This document shows, one piece after another, positions 1-7,773 of a stretch of DNA of 17,618 nt; positions within the stretch are counted from its first letter, which is position 1, and every line of letters begins with the position of its first letter. The DNA is taken from positions 1 through 17,618 of the forward strand of contig CALKWT010000031.1 in the NCBI GenBank assembly GCA_938003885.1, in the 5' to 3' direction. The stretch is from an uncultured Balneolaceae bacterium (GTDB taxonomy: Bacteria > Bacteroidota > Rhodothermia > Balneolales > Balneolaceae). Below the pieces are notes generated by a model. That model saw only the letters and a list, made by a program, of their open reading frames with translations. It was not told the DNA's origin and ran no database searches. Made by a program: the position numbers and the translations under genes.

Positions 1-33
1 AAATACTCAGGCAAAAAGCGGGTTGTTTAAAGT

Positions 34-312
34 ATGGAAACGTATCAGAAGTATGATTACATCGCCTGCCCCCATACAGCAATCGGCTTGCGGGCAGCTC
101 AGGAATATCTGGAAAGAACTGGTGAAAGGCGTCCTGTGGTCACCCTCTCAACAGCTCACCCGGTTAAGTTCCGGGAAGTGATCGAACCGGTTATTGCCAA
201 GCGGGTGGAGCCCACTGAAGAGCTTCAGGGTCTAATGGAAAAGGAGAGTCACTCCCTGCCGTTAAAAGCGGATTATTCCAGATTCAAAGAGTTCCTGTTA
301 CAGGGAAAATAG
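34..312 (+). CDS. thrC: Threonine synthase, C-terminal fragment (5' end outside window; frame broken upstream)
   Basis: These 92 codons match the C-terminal end of PLP-dependent threonine synthase, which converts O-phosphohomoserine to threonine and phosphate in the cytoplasm. The visible signatures are YDYIACPHTAIG (residues 8-19), corresponding to the family's Y-x-Y-I-x-D/C-P-H-T/G-A-x-G segment, and LSTAHPVKF (38-46), corresponding to the family's ETAHPAKF. The whole enzyme is usually about 400-450 residues, so most of it lies upstream. The ATG at 34 is probably not a real start: it falls inside the family alignment, and TAA at 28-30 closes the same frame. Frame 2 is open through 1-34 and could join this frame by a one-base shift near 30-36. 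The gene may therefore be frameshifted, carry a nonsense change, or reflect an error near a contig end. The family call is firm; the intactness of the gene is not. Confidence 0.8.
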   Translation: METYQKYDYIACPHTAIGLRAAQEYLERTGERRPVVTLSTAHPVKFREVIEPVIAKRVEPTEELQGLMEKESHSLPLKADYSRFKEFLLQGK

Positions 313-353
313 GCCCGGTCAGGACGGACCCGTTTCGTACAGGTTGATGAGTT

Positions 354-385
354 GGAGGAACGACTTCTTTTCAGCCCGTTCCTCC
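354..385. terminator. Perfect 9-bp dyad between convergent thrC and ade; possible bidirectional terminator
   Basis: GGAGGAACG (354-362) is the exact reverse complement of CGTTCCTCC (377-385), with a 14-base loop. It lies between the 3' ends of two convergent genes, 42 bases after the thrC stop and 12 bases beyond the ade stop. There is no T-run on either side, so it is not a canonical intrinsic terminator. The position makes transcript-end formation plausible, but this is inference. Confidence 0.35.
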
Positions 386-396
386 CATGGATCATT

Positions 397-2013
397 CTAC
401 TGATCTACAAACTCAAATTTGTCCGCATCAAACAGCCCCAGGTCACTCATTTTAAGGGATGGAATCACCAGCAGTGCCATAAAAGAGATCAGCATGAAGG
501 GGGCTGCCATACGACAGCCCATCTCTTTAGCTATCTGGTTGAGCCGTTCATAATCCCGGGCCACTTTTTCGCCCTCGGCATCACTCATGATACCGCCTAT
601 CGGCAGCGGTAAAATTTCCTCTCTCTCTCCATGCACTACTGAAATTCCCCCTCTCTCGTCCATAATCCTTGGGACTGCGCGGGCAATCGAGGGGTCATCA
701 GCTCCCACCACCACGATATTATGTGAATCGTGGGCGATCGAAGAAGCTACAGCTCCCCGTTTGAAACCGAAGTTTTTAATAAAGCCTACGGCCGGTCTTT
801 TTTTCTGATAGCGGTTAACAACAGCAATCTTCAGGATATCATTCTCCGGATCGGGCAGCACCTCCCCATTCCGGACCGTCAGGCGAGCAGATTCACGACG
901 TGTAATCAGCTGGCCGTCTTCGGCCACGATCACCTCTTGAACCGGGCGGTCCGAGAGAAGCCTGAAATCTTCTGGAGAAACAGAGCTGGAGACAAAGTGA
1001 TTGATACAGCCTGGAGGAACCCGGTTAAAGAGAACTTCTCCATTTGCGAAAACTTTTTCCCCGTTGATCCAGGTCTCTTCGATCTTCATGGTTCTGAACT
1101 CCCGTGTGATAATAAAATCGGCTGGATCCCCGGGCTGCAACAGGCCGACTGGAAGTTTGTAGTGCATTACAGGAAGTACGGTTGCGGCGTGCAGCAGATC
1201 AAACAGCTCGTATCCCATTTCAAGGGCCCTGGCAATCAGCTTGTTGATATGCCCGCGCAGAAGGTCATCGGGATGTTTGTCATCTGAGCAGAACATGATC
1301 CTGTCCGGATAGCTTTTTATCAGGCCGATCAGTTCGTCGAAGTTCCTGGCTGCACTCCCTTCACGGATTGCTATCAGCATGCCCAGTTTCAGCTTCTCCT
1401 CTGCTTCCTCTTTTGTAAAACATTCATGGTCTGTTGAGATTCCCGCTGAAATGTACTTTTCAGCCTGCGCCCCTCTGAGGCCCGGAGCATGGCCATCGAC
1501 CGGCTTTCCAAGAGCATGTGCGGCCTCTATTTTGGAGAGTACATCGGGATCATCAGCCAGAACACCGGGCCAGTTCATCATCTCTGCAAGATAGTGGATC
1601 TCTTCCCGCTGAAGTAAACGCGCTACTTCGTCCGGGCTGATAGATGCGCCCGCTGTCTCAAATGTAGTGGCCGGAACACAGGAGGGGGCCCCGAAAAAAA
1701 ATTTGAGAGGAACTTTTTTTCCGTTCTCAATCATAAAATTGATCCCGTCCGTCCCGCATACATTTGCGATTTCGTGCGGATCAGATACTGTCGCCACTGT
1801 ACCATGTTGTACGGCCAACCTTGCAAATTCCGAAGGTACCAGCATGGAGCTTTCGATATGAACATGAGCATCGACCAACCCCGGCAGGATATATTGATCT
1901 GGAACATCATCGCTTTCCCGGATCGATTCTATGATGCCGTGATCTATAAAAATCTCACCATTGAAGATTCTTCGTTCTATCGGATCTGCGATCTTTCCTT
2001 TTATACTTTTCAT
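397..2013 (-). CDS. ade: Adenine deaminase
   Basis: This amidohydrolase-superfamily enzyme converts adenine to hypoxanthine and ammonia for purine salvage, in the cytoplasm, using a binuclear metal centre. At 538 residues it is slightly shorter than the better known bacterial enzymes. Visible motifs are the metal-binding LPGLVDAHVHIESSM (H50, H52), SDPHEIANV (77-85), LAEMMNWPG with the probable bridging glutamate E144, VDGHAPGL (H175), STDHECF (H196) and FCSDDKHPDD (catalytic D244). The C-terminal half has the adenine-deaminase-specific block with GFGFKRGA-like and LPIGGIMSD segments, which separates it from dihydroorotases and hydantoinases. The start is ATG at 2013, 4 bases after the methyltransferase stop, with no Shine-Dalgarno. 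The two genes are very likely cotranscribed. No oddities are visible. Confidence 0.96.
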   Translation of the reverse strand: MKSIKGKIADPIERRIFNGEIFIDHGIIESIRESDDVPDQYILPGLVDAHVHIESSMLVPSEFARLAVQHGTVATVSDPHEIANVCGTDGINFMIENGKKVPLKFFFGAPSCVPATTFETAGASISPDEVARLLQREEIHYLAEMMNWPGVLADDPDVLSKIEAAHALGKPVDGHAPGLRGAQAEKYISAGISTDHECFTKEEAEEKLKLGMLIAIREGSAARNFDELIGLIKSYPDRIMFCSDDKHPDDLLRGHINKLIARALEMGYELFDLLHAATVLPVMHYKLPVGLLQPGDPADFIITREFRTMKIEETWINGEKVFANGEVLFNRVPPGCINHFVSSSVSPEDFRLLSDRPVQEVIVAEDGQLITRRESARLTVRNGEVLPDPENDILKIAVVNRYQKKRPAVGFIKNFGFKRGAVASSIAHDSHNIVVVGADDPSIARAVPRIMDERGGISVVHGEREEILPLPIGGIMSDAEGEKVARDYERLNQIAKEMGCRMAAPFMLISFMALLVIPSLKMSDLGLFDADKFEFVDQ

Positions 2014-2017
2014 CGAA

Positions 2018-2686
2018 TTATTCAGAAATTTCTGTTTTACGTTTCCTCAAGATACACACCCGGTCTCCATGAAATTGAGGTGGCCCCGCATTCAGGTATT
2101 CTGCAAGCCAGCAGAAAGTCTCCTTCTGATAGAATACAACATGGGTGTCGTCTTTTCTATAGTGCCACTGCTCAAACTGCTCAGGGGATTGCAGCATGAG
2201 GGTCATGATCCCAAGATAACCATTCGGCCGCAGGAGACTCCAGAGCAGATCAAACTCCTCCCTGGGATTAAAAAAGTGTTCGGCTGTTTCTGAAACAGTT
2301 ATAAAATCATACCTTTGCGTCAGGCGCTGCGGTTTGTCTGCATAAAACGGGTCGTAGATAGCTACGGAGTGGCCAGCCTCTTCAAACATCAGGTTCAGTG
2401 CAGGGCCGGGCCCCGATCCGTAATCCAGCCCGTGACTTTTTTCAGGGAGAAGAGTGACAAGCGGGCGAAAAAGCTGACTGAGGAAACGGCGGTAGTTTGG
2501 ATCTTGGGGATGGTTTTCGTGCTGGTCATAGCGGGACTTTTCCACAGACGGCTTTAGCTGCTGTTCCGGTTCAGCGAAATAGAGCTTGCACACGCTGCAC
2601 CGATAGTAGGTGTACAGCTCCTCATCCTGCAGCGTCCTTGCTGTACGGCTGGAGTTACAGAGTAAACAATCGGGAGCTTCTGGCAT
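2018..2686 (-). CDS. Class I SAM-dependent methyltransferase with N-terminal zinc ribbon
   Basis: A 222-residue protein. The N-terminus carries two CxxC pairs (C7/C10 and C30/C33) that should form a zinc ribbon. The SAM-binding core follows: motif I LDYGSGPGP (87-95), an acidic post-II segment IYDPF (110-114), and motif IV-like TVSETAEHF (130-138), typical of the Methyltransf_23 / COG2227 group. The Y-D-x-H-x-N segment (53-58) recurs in relatives with the same zinc ribbon. The substrate cannot be read from the sequence; homologues are annotated variously and none is decisive. It is the first gene of a two-gene unit with ade, 4 bases upstream of it, but no functional link is obvious. The ATG at 2686 is preceded by an A-rich stretch rather than a Shine-Dalgarno. 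The family is certain, the role unknown. Confidence 0.88.
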   Translation of the reverse strand: MPEAPDCLLCNSSRTARTLQDEELYTYYRCSVCKLYFAEPEQQLKPSVEKSRYDQHENHPQDPNYRRFLSQLFRPLVTLLPEKSHGLDYGSGPGPALNLMFEEAGHSVAIYDPFYADKPQRLTQRYDFITVSETAEHFFNPREEFDLLWSLLRPNGYLGIMTLMLQSPEQFEQWHYRKDDTHVVFYQKETFCWLAEYLNAGPPQFHGDRVCILRKRKTEISE

Positions 2687-2795
2687 CTCTTTTTTGACAG
2701 AATGGATATCTTACGAATAACCTTATAGGCGACACCGGGTATCTGCTACTGCCGGTACCCTTGTAAGTAACGGGGATTCTGATTGGAAAAAAAAT

Positions 2796-2829
2796 CAAAA
2801 ATAATTATGATATACGATCAGGAAACAAA
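2796..2829 (-). promoter_or_regulatory. Likely Bacteroidota-type promoter for the methyltransferase-ade unit
   Basis: Read on the minus strand, positions 2803 to 2796 give TATTTTTG, an exact match to the Bacteroidota -7 consensus TAnnTTTG. Positions 2829 to 2826 give TTTG, the -33 element. The spacing is 22 bases, slightly longer than the usual 19-21. Transcription would start near 2789, about 100 bases before the ATG at 2686. The element matches are seen directly; the function is inferred. Confidence 0.45.
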
Positions 2830-2851
2830 GCGTACCCGGAGAGGAAATCTA

Positions 2852-2983
2852 TCTGACCCACATGGGAAGCTGAAGGATAACCGGAAAAGGATCTCCTTCC
2901 CGCCCATCTGGAGAGAATAACAGAGGTCCTGAAGCGGAGACTCTATGTAACCAAAAGGGGATCGCCTTCGTAGGAACGTCAGA
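2852..2983 (+). other. Dyad-rich 132-base segment, candidate structured leader or ncRNA
   Basis: TCTGAC (2852-2857) and GTCAGA (2978-2983) are exact reverse complements and would close a 132-base domain ending 30 bases before the metallopeptidase start. Inside, GGGAAG (2864-2869) can pair with CTTCCC (2896-2901), and ATGG (2862-2865) with CCAT (2904-2907). Two small hairpins of the form AAGG-loop-CCTT lie at 2887-2898 and 2955-2968. It matches no riboswitch or RNA family that I recognise. Short pairings can arise by chance, so this is a lead only. Confidence 0.3.
2878..2969 (+). repeat. Imperfect 22-base direct repeat, 70-base period
   Basis: Positions 2878-2899 and 2948-2969 agree at 17 of 22 bases when aligned without gaps. 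Both start TAACC and end CCTTC. Each copy contains one of the AAGG/CCTT hairpins. The similarity fades on both sides, so this is not a clean tandem repeat. It could be two protein-binding sites, a decayed duplication, or chance. Confidence 0.3.
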
Positions 2984-3013
2984 ATTTCATAATCATAACC
3001 TAACCTTTTTAAA

Positions 3014-5569
3014 TTGCAGATTCATAAAACAGTTCTAACCATATTGCTCCTTGTGAGCATGTTTGGTGCAGCATGTTCCACCACACAGAAGGCATCCGCT
3101 CCGGAAGAGAGTGCAAAGGAAGAGAAATCGGATTTTCAGACAGCCGTTGAGAAGAGCACCCTACATGAAGGGTTGTTCGATATCTATCAGGACACCACAA
3201 ACGGATCGGTAAAATTTGCCATTCAAGAAGATCAGCTGGGCAAAGAGTTTATCTATTTTGGGGTAACCCGCGACGGAGTGCTCGACGCCGGTCATTTCCG
3301 CGGGCAGTACCGGGATAATAAAATAATCCGTATCGACCGCTATTTCGACCGCATTGAGTTTGTTCACGTGAATAACCAGTACTACTTTGATGAGGAGAGC
3401 GAGCTTAGCCGGGCTTCCCGGGCCAATATTTCCGATGCCATTCTCCACTCTGCCAAAATAGAAGCGGAAGATGAGGAGAGCGGCCGCATCCTGATCGATG
3501 GAGACGGTCTTTTCTTATCTGAGAACCTGCATCAGATCAAACCCAGTCCCTCCCCCGGTTCCAGGCCCGGCCAGTTTACACTCGGTAATCTGAACAGTTC
3601 CAAAAGCAAGTATGCCGATATCCGGAGTTATCCCGAGAATCTCAACATCGTGATTCAATACGTCTACGATTCCCCTCACTCAACAGGATCCACAACCGGC
3701 TCAGTAACCGATGCCAGATCGGTGGGGATCACCTATCAGCATACACTCATAGAGATGCCGGAAAACGACTACCAGCCAAGGTACGATGATCCCAGGGTGG
3801 GCTACTTTACAACGCAGCAAGACGATCAGATTTCTCTGGATGCCACCCCTTACCGCGACATGATCCACCGATGGCACCTGGTGAAAAAAGACCCGGATGC
3901 CGAACTGTCAGAACCGGTTGAACCGATCGTCTGGTGGATTGAGAATACCACACCGGAAAAATTTCGTGATACTATCAAAGAAGCAGCCCTGAAATGGAAT
4001 GAAGCGTTTGAAGCTGCCGGTTTCAAAAATGCCCTGCAGGTCAAGGTCCAGCCTGATGATGCAGAGTGGGATGCAGGAGACATCCGATACAACGTGCTCC
4101 GGTGGACCTCATCACCGGTTCCTCCTTTTGGAGGATATGGGCCCAGCTTTGTTAATCCCCGTACGGGTCAAGTTCTGGGAGCCGATATTATGCTGGAGTG
4201 GGTATTCTTTGCAAACCATACCCGCACCTCAGGTGTGCTGACTGCTGAGCAGGGATATGAGGATCTTCTGGCACAAGCGATGAGTCCTGAATACTGTTCC
4301 TTCGGCCACCATATGCATCAAAATAACCTTTTCGGTAAAAGTGCACTGGCTCTGATGGACGAATCCGATGAGGAGCTTGACAGATTTCAGAAAGAAGCCC
4401 TGACCATGCTCATTCTGCATGAACTGGGCCATACCTTCGCCCTGAATCACAACATGCAGGCAAGTACCCTCCACTCTCCCGAAGAGATTCACAATGCAGA
4501 ATTGACCGGAGAGATTGGACTGACCGGTTCGGTGATGGATTATTCGGCTGTTAATGTGAGCCGTGACCGGGCGCGCCAGGGGCAGTACTTTGATTTAAAA
4601 CCAGGCCCTTATGATATATGGGCGATTCAGTATGGATATACCACGATCCCTGGTGATCAGGAGGCCGAGAAGGAGGCATTGGAAAAAATAGCTGCCCGAT
4701 CAGTGGAACCGCAGCACGCATTTGGAAACGACGCGGATGATATGCGATCACCAGGTGGTGGAATTGACCCGAGGGTGATGATCGGCGATATGTCTTCCGA
4801 TCCGGTAGCTTACGCCGCCGACAGGATGGAGATGGTGAACGAGCTGATGGATGGACTGGTAGAGAAGTACGGAAGCCGTGAAGGAGAGTCTTACCAGGCA
4901 CTCAGGGATGCATTTCAGGTTCTGTTTGGACAGCACCGCACACAGGCTGGTGTGATGTCACGGCAGATCGGGGGTGTTCACAGAGATCGTTCTTTTATCG
5001 GGCAGGAAGGGGGAGAGCTTCCTTTCAAACCTGTACCGGCAGAAACACAGAAAAATGCGATGCAAAATCTGAACCGCTACCTCTTTGCTCCGGATGCTTT
5101 CCATACGTCCCATGAGGTGTACAACTATCTCCAGGTACAGCGCAGGGGTTTCGGATTTATGGGGAGCAATGAGGACCCCGATCTTCATCAGATGGTTCTC
5201 TCCTCCCAGCGAAATGTCCTGAATCATCTGCTGCATCCAAATACCCTTCAGCGAATTACAAATTCAAGGCTGTATGGTAATACCTACTCTGTTTCTGAGA
5301 TGATGCAAGATCTGACATCGGGGATTTTCAATGCAGATGCAAATGGAAATGTGAATACCTTCCGCCAGAATATTCAGGTGGATTATGTCACCAGATTGGC
5401 TTCAATCCTGGAGGGTGACACACACGACAATCTTTCCAGATCCTCGGCCCTCTACAATCTTCAGCAGATCCGGGATGCGATGTCCCGGAAATCAGGTGTG
5501 AATTCTGAGAGTGCCGCTCATGCCCGGCATATCATTCACATTGCAGACAAAGCCTTGGACCAGAAGTAG
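3014..5569 (+). CDS. Zinc-dependent metallopeptidase lipoprotein (DUF5117/DUF5118 type)
   Basis: An 851-residue exported protein. Residues 1-21 form a lipoprotein signal: K5, a hydrophobic core, and the lipobox FGAAC with lipidated C21. The DUF5118/DUF5117-like N-terminal domains include VKFAIQEDQLGKEFIYFG. The zincin centre is HELGHTFALNH (H469, E470, H473, H479), followed by a Met-turn-like SVMDYS (M508). This architecture is widespread and paralogous in Bacteroidota and Balneolota; substrates are unknown. The start is TTG at 3014: TAA at 2996 closes the frame upstream and no ATG lies between. Starting at the next ATG (3059, M16) would destroy the signal peptide. A strong terminator follows and the gene appears monocistronic. 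The protein is probably anchored in the outer membrane or periplasm. The function as a peptidase is inferred from motifs. Confidence 0.9.
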   Translation: MQIHKTVLTILLLVSMFGAACSTTQKASAPEESAKEEKSDFQTAVEKSTLHEGLFDIYQDTTNGSVKFAIQEDQLGKEFIYFGVTRDGVLDAGHFRGQYRDNKIIRIDRYFDRIEFVHVNNQYYFDEESELSRASRANISDAILHSAKIEAEDEESGRILIDGDGLFLSENLHQIKPSPSPGSRPGQFTLGNLNSSKSKYADIRSYPENLNIVIQYVYDSPHSTGSTTGSVTDARSVGITYQHTLIEMPENDYQPRYDDPRVGYFTTQQDDQISLDATPYRDMIHRWHLVKKDPDAELSEPVEPIVWWIENTTPEKFRDTIKEAALKWNEAFEAAGFKNALQVKVQPDDAEWDAGDIRYNVLRWTSSPVPPFGGYGPSFVNPRTGQVLGADIMLEWVFFANHTRTSGVLTAEQGYEDLLAQAMSPEYCSFGHHMHQNNLFGKSALALMDESDEELDRFQKEALTMLILHELGHTFALNHNMQASTLHSPEEIHNAELTGEIGLTGSVMDYSAVNVSRDRARQGQYFDLKPGPYDIWAIQYGYTTIPGDQEAEKEALEKIAARSVEPQHAFGNDADDMRSPGGGIDPRVMIGDMSSDPVAYAADRMEMVNELMDGLVEKYGSREGESYQALRDAFQVLFGQHRTQAGVMSRQIGGVHRDRSFIGQEGGELPFKPVPAETQKNAMQNLNRYLFAPDAFHTSHEVYNYLQVQRRGFGFMGSNEDPDLHQMVLSSQRNVLNHLLHPNTLQRITNSRLYGNTYSVSEMMQDLTSGIFNADANGNVNTFRQNIQVDYVTRLASILEGDTHDNLSRSSALYNLQQIRDAMSRKSGVNSESAAHARHIIHIADKALDQK

Positions 5570-5599
5570 AATAATTATTTAAAAACTAACAAGTTATAG

Positions 5600-5638
5600 A
5601 AGCCGTCCATCACTACATGGGCGGCTTTTGTTTTTTTT
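5600..5638 (+). terminator. Intrinsic terminator after the metallopeptidase
   Basis: AAGCCGTCC (5600-5608) pairs with GGGCGGCTT (5619-5627) over 9 positions including one G-U pair, with a 10-base loop. A T-rich tract (TT-G-TTTTTTTT, 5628-5638) follows directly. It lies 31 bases after the stop at 5569 and separates the metallopeptidase from the lysine operon. Confidence 0.92.
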
Positions 5639-5735
5639 GTGTGAAAAAAATAAGAAATCAGACAGAAGAACCTACAAGAGGGGGAAAATTTCATTATTTT
5701 AGAGGGCTTCAATAAGTTTTAATGGAAATAAGATA

Positions 5736-7085
5736 ATGCCCGATTTAATTAAAGTTGCCAAATTCGGAGGGACAAGCATGGCAGATGCTGCTGCAATGAG
5801 ACGATGCGCAGCGATCGTTCATTCTGATCCCGATAAGAAAATACTTGTGGTCAGTGCCACCTCCGGTACAACCAATCTGCTGACAGAATTTGCATCTGAT
5901 GTCTCTTCCATCCGCAGAGTCGAGATCGCAAAGCAGATTGCTGATAAACACTACGCTATCTGTGAGGATCTTCGGGATGCAGAGGGTGCAAAAGCCGAGA
6001 TTGAAAAGATTCTTCAGGAACTGAATGTGATCGCAGGCCGAAATCAGATCATGTCTGCGATGCTTCGTGATGAAATACTGGCGATGGGAGAAAGATTGTC
6101 GTCTGTTATTTTTGCACGAATATTAACGGAAGAGATTCAATCTCCGGTCAGGTGGCTGGATGCCCGTACCCTCATCAAAACCGATTCCCAATATGGAAAT
6201 GCAGAACCAGATATTCCTGAAATCGAAGAGGCTGCAAAAAAGCACCTTATTCCGAAACTGAATGAACAGGTTGTGATCACCCAGGGCTTTATCGGGTCGG
6301 ACAAAAATGGAATCACAACAACGATCGGGCGTGGCGGAAGTGATTATTCGGCAGCATTGATTGCAGAGGCGATAGATGCAGATGTTCTCGAAGTGTGGAC
6401 CGATGTAACCGCCATCTACACGACAGATCCGAAAATTGTACCCGAAGCAAAACCCATCACCGAAATCAGCTTTGATGAGGCGGCAGAACTCTCTGTTTTT
6501 GGAGCCAAAATTCTGCACCCGGCCACCATGGTGCCTGCCATGAGAAAAAATATCAGGGTCTATGTAGGATCGAGCATCGACCCGGAGAAGCCGGGTACAT
6601 GGATTGTCCGGGATACGAAAGAACACCCGTTGACCCGGGCGATCAGTTTGAGGAGAAATCAGACTCTGCTCACGGTTCACAGCCTGGATATGCTTCACCG
6701 TTACGGCTTTCTGGCCAGACTATTTGAAGTTCTCTCCAGGCATAAAATCAGTGTAGACCTGGTAACAACGAGTGAGGTAAGTGTTGCACTGACCCTCGAT
6801 TATAATATTAATACTCCCGGAAAAAGCCGGCTGACAGAGGAAGTTTTAAACGAGTTAAAAGAGTTCTGTTCGGTCGATATCCAGGAAGACCTTTCACTGA
6901 TTGCCCTGGTGGGCAATAATCTCGACGCAACCGCCGGACTGAGCGGCCCCTTGTTCAGTTTACTGGAAGATGTGAACATCCGGCTAATCTGTCACGGTGC
7001 TAGTTCTCACAATCTCTGTTTTCTGATTGACAGCCATCAAGATGAAGATGTAATACGGACTCTCCATAAGAAATTTATCAGTTGA
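5736..7085 (+). CDS. lysC: Lysine-sensitive aspartate kinase (AKIII-like)
   Basis: Phosphorylates aspartate to aspartyl-4-phosphate, the first step to lysine, threonine and methionine. At 449 residues it has the same length as E. coli LysC. The kinase domain shows KFGGTSM (9-15), GERLSS (118-123), GRGGSDYSA (198-206), WTDV (221-224) and FGAKILHPAT (255-264). The tandem ACT region starts near residue 305. The stretch LDMLHRYGFLARLFEVL (317-333) with SVDLVTTSEVSVALTLD (339-355) closely resembles the lysine-binding segment of AKIII, so feedback by lysine is expected. There is no fused homoserine dehydrogenase. It is the first gene of lysC-dapB-dapA-dapD. Upstream, TAAGTTTT (5713-5720) resembles a TAnnTTTG promoter but lacks a good -33 element. 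The ATG at 5736 has no Shine-Dalgarno. Confidence 0.95.
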   Translation: MPDLIKVAKFGGTSMADAAAMRRCAAIVHSDPDKKILVVSATSGTTNLLTEFASDVSSIRRVEIAKQIADKHYAICEDLRDAEGAKAEIEKILQELNVIAGRNQIMSAMLRDEILAMGERLSSVIFARILTEEIQSPVRWLDARTLIKTDSQYGNAEPDIPEIEEAAKKHLIPKLNEQVVITQGFIGSDKNGITTTIGRGGSDYSAALIAEAIDADVLEVWTDVTAIYTTDPKIVPEAKPITEISFDEAAELSVFGAKILHPATMVPAMRKNIRVYVGSSIDPEKPGTWIVRDTKEHPLTRAISLRRNQTLLTVHSLDMLHRYGFLARLFEVLSRHKISVDLVTTSEVSVALTLDYNINTPGKSRLTEEVLNELKEFCSVDIQEDLSLIALVGNNLDATAGLSGPLFSLLEDVNIRLICHGASSHNLCFLIDSHQDEDVIRTLHKKFIS

Positions 7086-7086
7086 T

Positions 7087-7773
7087 ATGACGAAACAGAA
7101 CGATAAGTACGCGGTAATCGGTACAGGTAAAACAGGGGGGACAGTCTCCCGGCTTCTGGGGGACAAAGCCCATCCCTTCGACGAGTATCACCGCCCTACC
7201 CCTGAAAAATTACGGGAGTGCGATTGTGCTATCATTTTTGTGCCGGGAAGTGCGGCTGCTGAAACGGTTGAGGTGGTTCTGGAAGCCGGGATTCCTGCTG
7301 TGTGGGGAACGACCGGGTATGACTGGCCCGCAGAGTTGCCGGAAAGAGTTTCCCAACAGGGGGGACGATGGGTGATCGGCTCCAATTTCAGCCTGGGGAT
7401 GAATCTGGTAAGACGGGTCATTCAACTGCTGGGCAAAGGTTCCGATATGCTTCCTGTCCCGGAATTTCACATTCACGAAATACATCATATTCACAAACAG
7501 GATGCGCCCAGCGGGACGGCACTCTCCTGGCAGGAGTGGCTTGGACGGAAAGCTGAAATTACATCCGCCAGAGAAGGAGATGTTAAGGGGATCCACAATC
7601 TTCAGATCCGTACGGAATATGAAACCATTTCCCTCAACCATGAAGCTCACAGCAGAGAAGTATTCGCAGCAGGGGCTATTTGGGCCGCGGAATATCTCCT
7701 GACTCATCCGGACATGGAATCGGGCATCTACCAATTTTCAGATCTTTTTGACAAGGTATTTACAACGATATGA
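7087..7773 (+). CDS. dapB: 4-hydroxy-tetrahydrodipicolinate reductase
   Basis: Reduces hydroxy-tetrahydrodipicolinate to tetrahydrodipicolinate with NAD(P)H, in the cytoplasm. The Rossmann nucleotide loop is IGTGKTGG (11-18), followed by WGTTGY (73-78) and NFSLGMN (100-106). The catalytic block HEIHHIHKQDAPSGTAL (130-146) contains the expected His pair (H133, H134), lysine K137 and the substrate-binding DAPSGTA. With 228 residues it is shorter than the E. coli enzyme (about 270), as in other Bacteroidota-type DapB proteins, which also carry lysine in the nucleotide loop. The ATG lies 1 base after the lysC stop. The gene's end overlaps the dapA start by 4 bases (ATGA), so translation is probably coupled. 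Confidence 0.95.
   Translation: MTKQNDKYAVIGTGKTGGTVSRLLGDKAHPFDEYHRPTPEKLRECDCAIIFVPGSAAAETVEVVLEAGIPAVWGTTGYDWPAELPERVSQQGGRWVIGSNFSLGMNLVRRVIQLLGKGSDMLPVPEFHIHEIHHIHKQDAPSGTALSWQEWLGRKAEITSAREGDVKGIHNLQIRTEYETISLNHEAHSREVFAAGAIWAAEYLLTHPDMESGIYQFSDLFDKVFTTI

Larger units (their letters stand above)
2687..3013. other. Divergent intergenic region, 327 bases
   Basis: This gene-less stretch separates the minus-strand methyltransferase from the plus-strand metallopeptidase. It contains an imperfect dyad around 2711-2770 (GGGTA 2737-2741 with TACCC 2756-2760, CTTA 2722-2725 with TAAG 2764-2767), an AT-rich patch at 2785-2815 carrying a likely minus-strand promoter, and the dyad-rich segment 2852-2983 listed separately. 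I find no convincing coding sequence in it. No clear TAnnTTTG promoter faces the metallopeptidase; TACCCTTG at 2756-2763 matches in only the weaker positions. Confidence 0.6.

Noticed and set aside
730..1287. 185-codon plus-strand open frame opposite ade
   Set aside because: It lies wholly within adenine deaminase, whose minus-strand product is full length and conserved. The plus-strand translation resembles no known family.
5639..5735. Possible lysine riboswitch in the lysC leader
   Set aside because: Only 97 bases separate the terminator from the ATG, too short for the lysine aptamer, and none of its conserved helices are visible.
6123..6698. 191-codon minus-strand open frame opposite lysC
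   Set aside because: It is a shadow of the aspartokinase coding sequence with no recognisable domain, signal or ribosome-binding context.
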